Below are positions 15,014-17,771 of a stretch of 17,771 nt of DNA, one piece after another. Below the pieces are notes generated by a model. That model was not told the DNA's origin. It ran no database searches and was given only the letters and a program-made list of their open reading frames with translations. Position 1 is the first letter of the stretch. Each line of letters begins with the position of its first letter. The stretch is from Nitrososphaerales archaeon TH526 (GTDB lineage Archaea; Thermoproteota; Nitrososphaeria; Nitrososphaerales; Nitrososphaeraceae). The stretch is taken from contig JAATVR010000079.1 in the NCBI GenBank assembly GCA_014523665.1, forward strand, positions 1-17,771. The letters are read 5' to 3'. A program made the translations under genes and the position numbers.

Positions 15014-15187
15014 ATGGCGATGGAGGGCGAATATGTTGTAACTGTTAAAGTTGGTGTTAGATTCCTTCTTACTGAAGGTGAAGCTACTGAATATGGCAGA
15101 CGACGTTTAAGTACACCAAACACAACAGAGATTGACATTATAGAAGTAAAAAAGGTGGATTCGTCTAGGTACCGCCAAGCGTTGTAA
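15014..15187 (+). CDS. Small ORF, 57 aa, unknown
   Basis: A 57-aa frame from the ATG at 15014 to the TAA at 15185-15187 reads MAMEGEYVVTVKVGVRFLLT, then EGEATEYGRRRLSTPNTTEI and DIIEVKKVDSSRYRQAL. It resembles a compact beta-rich protein. Just upstream lies a 14-codon frame (14965-15009) ending MCKCCKG, with its stop 4 nt before this ATG. Small, closely packed genes of this kind are typical of plasmid or viral DNA, in keeping with the decayed integrase nearby. No motif or clear Shine-Dalgarno. It could be an inactive leftover. Confidence 0.4.
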   Translation: MAMEGEYVVTVKVGVRFLLTEGEATEYGRRRLSTPNTTEIDIIEVKKVDSSRYRQAL

Positions 15188-15377
15188 ATAATACGGTAAT
15201 ATCTTGTTCATAAAACCTTTACTTGAGAATAGGTCAAGCCCACCAACATATGCATTACTTGCATCTAAGCTGCAGTTAAGGTTAAGGATGAAACCCATAG
15301 TGAACTTGTTAAGATAGGAAACTATGGATGACATTATAAGGGAGTGTCTTTGATGCTTACAAGAAAGTGGTTAAATA
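15188..15377. other. Gap with possible coding debris
   Basis: A plus-strand frame without a start reads roughly KPLLENRSSPPTYALLASKL from about 15211, but it meets stops within about 35 codons. It may be another gene remnant. ATTATAAGG at about 15333-15341 is a candidate TATA box for the following 72-aa ORF. Confidence 0.25.
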
Positions 15378-15596
15378 ATGAATGATTCAAATAAAGGGTA
15401 TAAATTCAAGTTTGAGATTGAGGATATAATCAAAGGCGATAGTGAAGAGAATTCAGATACCAAGTATAGATTTACAGCGTATGGCGACACAGCAGAAGAA
15501 ACGGTACAAAACTATGAACAATTAGTTAAAGTATGGTATAAGAAAGTAGATAAATCAGAGAAGAGACCATTTGATAATAAGAAGGCCTTAAAATGA
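15378..15596 (+). CDS. Small hypothetical protein (72 aa)
   Basis: This highly charged 72-aa protein begins MNDSNKGYKFKFEIEDIIKG. The central TKYRFTAYGDTAEETVQNYE suggests a beta-alpha unit, and the tail is lysine-rich (KVDKSEKRPFDNKKALK). No signal peptide, cysteine or known motif is seen. A TATA-like box about 40 nt upstream would give a short leader. It is convergent with the integrase remnant, whose stop is only 9 nt away (15605). The composition supports a real gene, probably cargo of the integrated element. Confidence 0.5.
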   Translation: MNDSNKGYKFKFEIEDIIKGDSEENSDTKYRFTAYGDTAEETVQNYEQLVKVWYKKVDKSEKRPFDNKKALK

Positions 15597-15604
15597 ATCT
15601 ACCA

Positions 15605-16782
15605 TTATGAAGTAACTTTCTTTATTACACCTTTCTTTAGCTCTACACCAAATTTAGGATTATTGTAAAGTTTCAAGTACTGTTCCATGATCTTCATTCT
15701 CTTTTGTAAAGATTCATTCTGTTCCCACTGCTGAGCTAGTTCTGCCTTACTGGTATAGTCATGTTCAGCCGCTTGTTTTCTAAGTCTAGTACTTGGGGTC
15801 TATAGTCAAAGCATTAATGCCATGTGGATATCCAAGTACTTTGCCCCCATTTCCTTCCAAAAGCTGAGTGTGGGGGTGGTTTTGAATACACTGATTTAAG
15901 CCCTATATAATGTCCTAACAAGAATTCGATATAGATAGGGTTTACATCTTCTGTCTCCAAGGTCGTAGCAAAATATTTTCGAGGCCCATAACTTCATGCC
16001 TTGGTTGGCCTTGCACCAAGCCCTCTGTTAAATGTAGAAGCTCCTTCATTGCTACCTCTTGTGATAGCCTTGAGACCATGTAAAATACTGCGGACCTCTT
16101 TAGTGGTTTGGGAGGAGCCTTTCTTCAAGTCTGTCAAATTCCTGCCTGAAAAGTATCGAAACAGGAGTAATATTCTCACCCATCATTTTTCTAAAATCCA
16201 GGTACTGGTCGATTGCTGCTTTAGCTTACGGTGTACAAAAAGTTGTGTATTTCTACCTAGCCTTTTTGTATACTATGAGTTGGTAAATATCATACGTGGG
16301 TATCGGGATCAGGTGCTTTAGCTGTAGATTTAGCAGACCTCCGATACGAAGACCTGCAGAACTTAATATAAAGATCATAGCTCCATCCCTTATCGAATGA
16401 GCAGAGGAAAGCACTTTTGCGATCTCACCTCTAGTATACGGGCGGTCGTCTACTACTGAATAAAATTCACCCATAAACATACTGAACTTTTTCCAATTGA
16501 TTCCAAGGAAATCATTAATTTCAAAAAAATGCTTTATGGCTGCAATATGCACTCTTATTTTGGCTGGAGATACCTTTCTTTCATTTCGGAGGTACATTAC
16601 AAATTCAATGATTTTATCTTGCATTCCCTTGGCAGAATGCTCAGTTAGTGCCTTTTCGTAATCAGGACACTTTATATGCTTCATGAATTGCTTTGGGAAC
16701 TGTAAATAGGCTACCTTGTTTCAGATGATCGTAACGAATTTTGAAATTGCGCTAAAGCTACTTGTTGTTTTTGCTGCCGCAT
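15605..16782 (-). pseudogene. Tyrosine recombinase (thaumarchaeal integrase), heavily decayed
   Basis: Site-specific integrase, rebuilt on the minus strand across frames. The start MRQQKQQVALAQFQNSLRSS (ATG 16782-16780) is broken near 16711. The longest open piece (16684-16253) holds the SAM-like N-domain and the catalytic block RPYTRGEIAKVLSS... AGLRIGGLLNL with the first catalytic Arg. Stops follow at 16255-16253 and 16228-16226 around KYTTFCTP. A shift near 16100-16130 leads to VRSILHGLKA, then a TGA at 15996-15994. After it comes YGPRKYFATTLETEDVNPIY, then FLLGH and KSVYSKP with the presumed nucleophile Tyr. More shifts precede GINALTIDPK and the coiled-coil tail (RLRKQAAEHDYTSKAELAQQ) ending at 15605. 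Total length, about 390 codons, equals an intact integrase. HxxR has become YxxR. Confidence 0.85.
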
Positions 16783-16870
16783 TACCTATCAGTAAATATG
16801 GTAAAAGAATTATTTATGTTCGGTATATTACGAACCAAATATTAATTAGGTAAGCCAATACATTTATCCT
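16783..16870. promoter_or_regulatory. Divergent promoter region, integrase / 176-aa protein
   Basis: This 88-nt spacer separates divergent starts. On the plus strand AAATATTAA (16838-16846) is about 27 nt before the ATG at 16871, giving a leaderless transcript. On the minus strand CATAAATAAT (about 16809-16818) is about 30 nt before the integrase ATG at 16782. Overlapping control by the 176-aa protein is plausible, as for phage-type repressor/integrase pairs (inference). Confidence 0.45.
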
Positions 16871-17401
16871 ATGCCTTCGAGAGGATATGAGACCATAGGA
16901 TTGAAGCCTGCGATCCTTCAGAGACTGCAGACTGCCACGGACGAGCATTATCCAGGCATGTTCCTTCCTAGTGCGCTGATAATGATGATGAATGAAATAA
17001 AACGAGGCCAGTATTCAGTTGAAATGCACAACCTGAAAATAGATTTCGCCGGTAGGTATTCCTCATTGACTCTCAGATCCGATGTAAAAGAATGGCTTGT
17101 TGAGAATCATAAAAGTCTAAAGGAAGAATATAGTCAGAGATATAGAGCGGATAGCTTCACTAAATTCGCCAGTGTGTTCATGATAAATGTCTTCGAATCT
17201 AAGTCCACATCTAGGGACTATGTCATTAGACTAAAGGAAGCAGATTTCCGATGGTTAGAGGAGGAGTATCAGAAGAGAAGACAGGAATACAAAAGCCAAT
17301 TTGGCATTTACAATTTTGAACGTTTTGCTGATCTGTTTCTCAAGGATCTATTTAATAGAGTTAATGCGGCTAAAAGGATTTTGACATATGAGGAAATATG
17401 A
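16871..17401 (+). CDS. Element-linked protein of three related segments, possible RHH regulator
   Basis: This 176-aa protein with no family I recognise is beside, and divergent from, the integrase remnant. It appears to be built of three related units, each a short strand beginning with Tyr followed by two helices. Unit 1 is 6-46 (YETIGLKPAILQRLQ... ALIMMMNEIKRG). Unit 2 is 63-111 (YSSLTLRSDVKEWLVE... FTKFASVFMINVFESK). Unit 3 is 117-164 (YVIRLKEADFRWLEEE... FERFADLFLKDLFNRV). A strand plus two helices is the layout of ribbon-helix-helix DNA-binding domains, and unit 1 fits that best. A role as repressor or directionality factor of the element is inference. In contrast to the integrase it is intact, suggesting it is either more recent or still useful. 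Confidence 0.6.
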   Translation: MPSRGYETIGLKPAILQRLQTATDEHYPGMFLPSALIMMMNEIKRGQYSVEMHNLKIDFAGRYSSLTLRSDVKEWLVENHKSLKEEYSQRYRADSFTKFASVFMINVFESKSTSRDYVIRLKEADFRWLEEEYQKRRQEYKSQFGIYNFERFADLFLKDLFNRVNAAKRILTYEEI

Positions 17402-17771
17402 CCGTTTTGAACCAAACGTGCCGCGTCTTGCTAGTAATAACGCTATTCAACTGTTGCCAATCTAGTCTCGCTAATCCAAGTGGATCATGTTGTTATCCTA
17501 AAAGCTGTCTTTAGTGTGGATTTGTATATTGTTCTCTAAGGGGAATAGCTGTAGTTGTTATAGTTAAGTCTTCAGTACTGATAACAGACTCTAGCCAAAA
17601 TGACTTCTTGTATCGAAAACAGAAACATCGTTATTGATTTGGTTTAAAGTAACGTGAGCCACGATACTCCAATACTTGAGAGCAGATCACAATTCCTTAA
17701 TGGTTAAGCTTTGATCAAGTGTTGGAAATGTTTAAGACTAACGAACATTGATACAGAAGACAGTCTTTGAT
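17402..17771. other. Right-end stretch without a recognisable gene
   Basis: This is 370 nt after the 176-aa protein. Two short frames overlap the end of that gene: one from the ATG at 17386 (24 aa, MRKYDRFEPNVPRLASNNAI...) and one from the ATG at 17398 (38 aa, hydrophobic with paired cysteines). Neither has enough length or similarity to call. I see no tRNA, hairpin terminator or att-like repeat. Confidence 0.35.

Noticed and set aside
15107..15334. 75-aa minus-strand open frame
   Set aside because: It overlaps the 57-aa plus-strand ORF antisense, and neither its motifs nor a promoter support it.
16001..16321. 106-aa plus-strand open frame
   Set aside because: It is antisense to the catalytic half of the integrase remnant, whose motifs are clear on the minus strand.
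17386..17515. Two short frames overlapping the end of the 176-aa gene (24 and 38 aa)
   Set aside because: They are too short and mutually overlapping, with no motif or promoter; chance cannot be excluded.
14130..17771. CRISPR array, att repeats or IS terminal repeats
   Set aside because: I found no regularly spaced repeats and no pair of matching ends; the only direct repeat seen, TTATGACAT, is too short to interpret.

Overview
The window looks like a chromosomal segment of a soil-type ammonia-oxidising archaeon (Nitrososphaerota/Thaumarchaeota, family Nitrososphaeraceae; the AT-rich sequence suggests a Nitrosocosmicus-like member, which is inference). Supporting evidence is a group II chaperonin (thermosome), a TFB general transcription factor, an archaeal family-5 uracil-DNA glycosylase, a secreted FxLYD-type protein, and archaeal TATA boxes about 25-30 nt upstream of leaderless starts.

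Left part, 1-5670. There is a UDGb-type uracil-DNA glycosylase (minus), a PurM/SelD-like (AIR synthase superfamily) protein of unknown reaction (plus) and a TerC-family membrane protein (minus). Next comes a translationally coupled minus-strand pair: a complete agmatinase/arginase-family ureohydrolase, followed with a 4-nt overlap by a stand-alone protein that aligns to the urease gamma subunit (UreA). No UreB, UreC or urease accessory gene is in the window. This pair is the most interesting item here.

Middle part, 5671-12356. It holds a small unknown protein, a frameshifted P-II (GlnB-like) nitrogen sensor, a thermosome subunit with a histidine-rich tail, and a sodium:solute symporter transcribed divergently from it. 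A secreted FxLYD protein and a SAM-dependent methyltransferase follow. The ureohydrolase, UreA-like protein, P-II remnant and SSS transporter together suggest uptake and hydrolysis of a guanidino or urea-type nitrogen compound, but the substrate cannot be read from the sequence.

Right part, 12357-17771. This is accessory, decaying DNA. A minus-strand cysteine-containing secreted-type gene is broken by a stop and two frameshifts. It is followed by an intact TFB paralogue, a truncated and frameshifted IS5-type transposase fused to an unrelated coding fragment, and several very small ORFs. A thaumarchaeal tyrosine integrase can be reconstructed almost end to end but carries many lesions. Divergent from it is an apparently intact 176-aa protein built of three related segments, probably a DNA-binding regulator of the element. 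No tRNA, rRNA, CRISPR array or clear att site was found.
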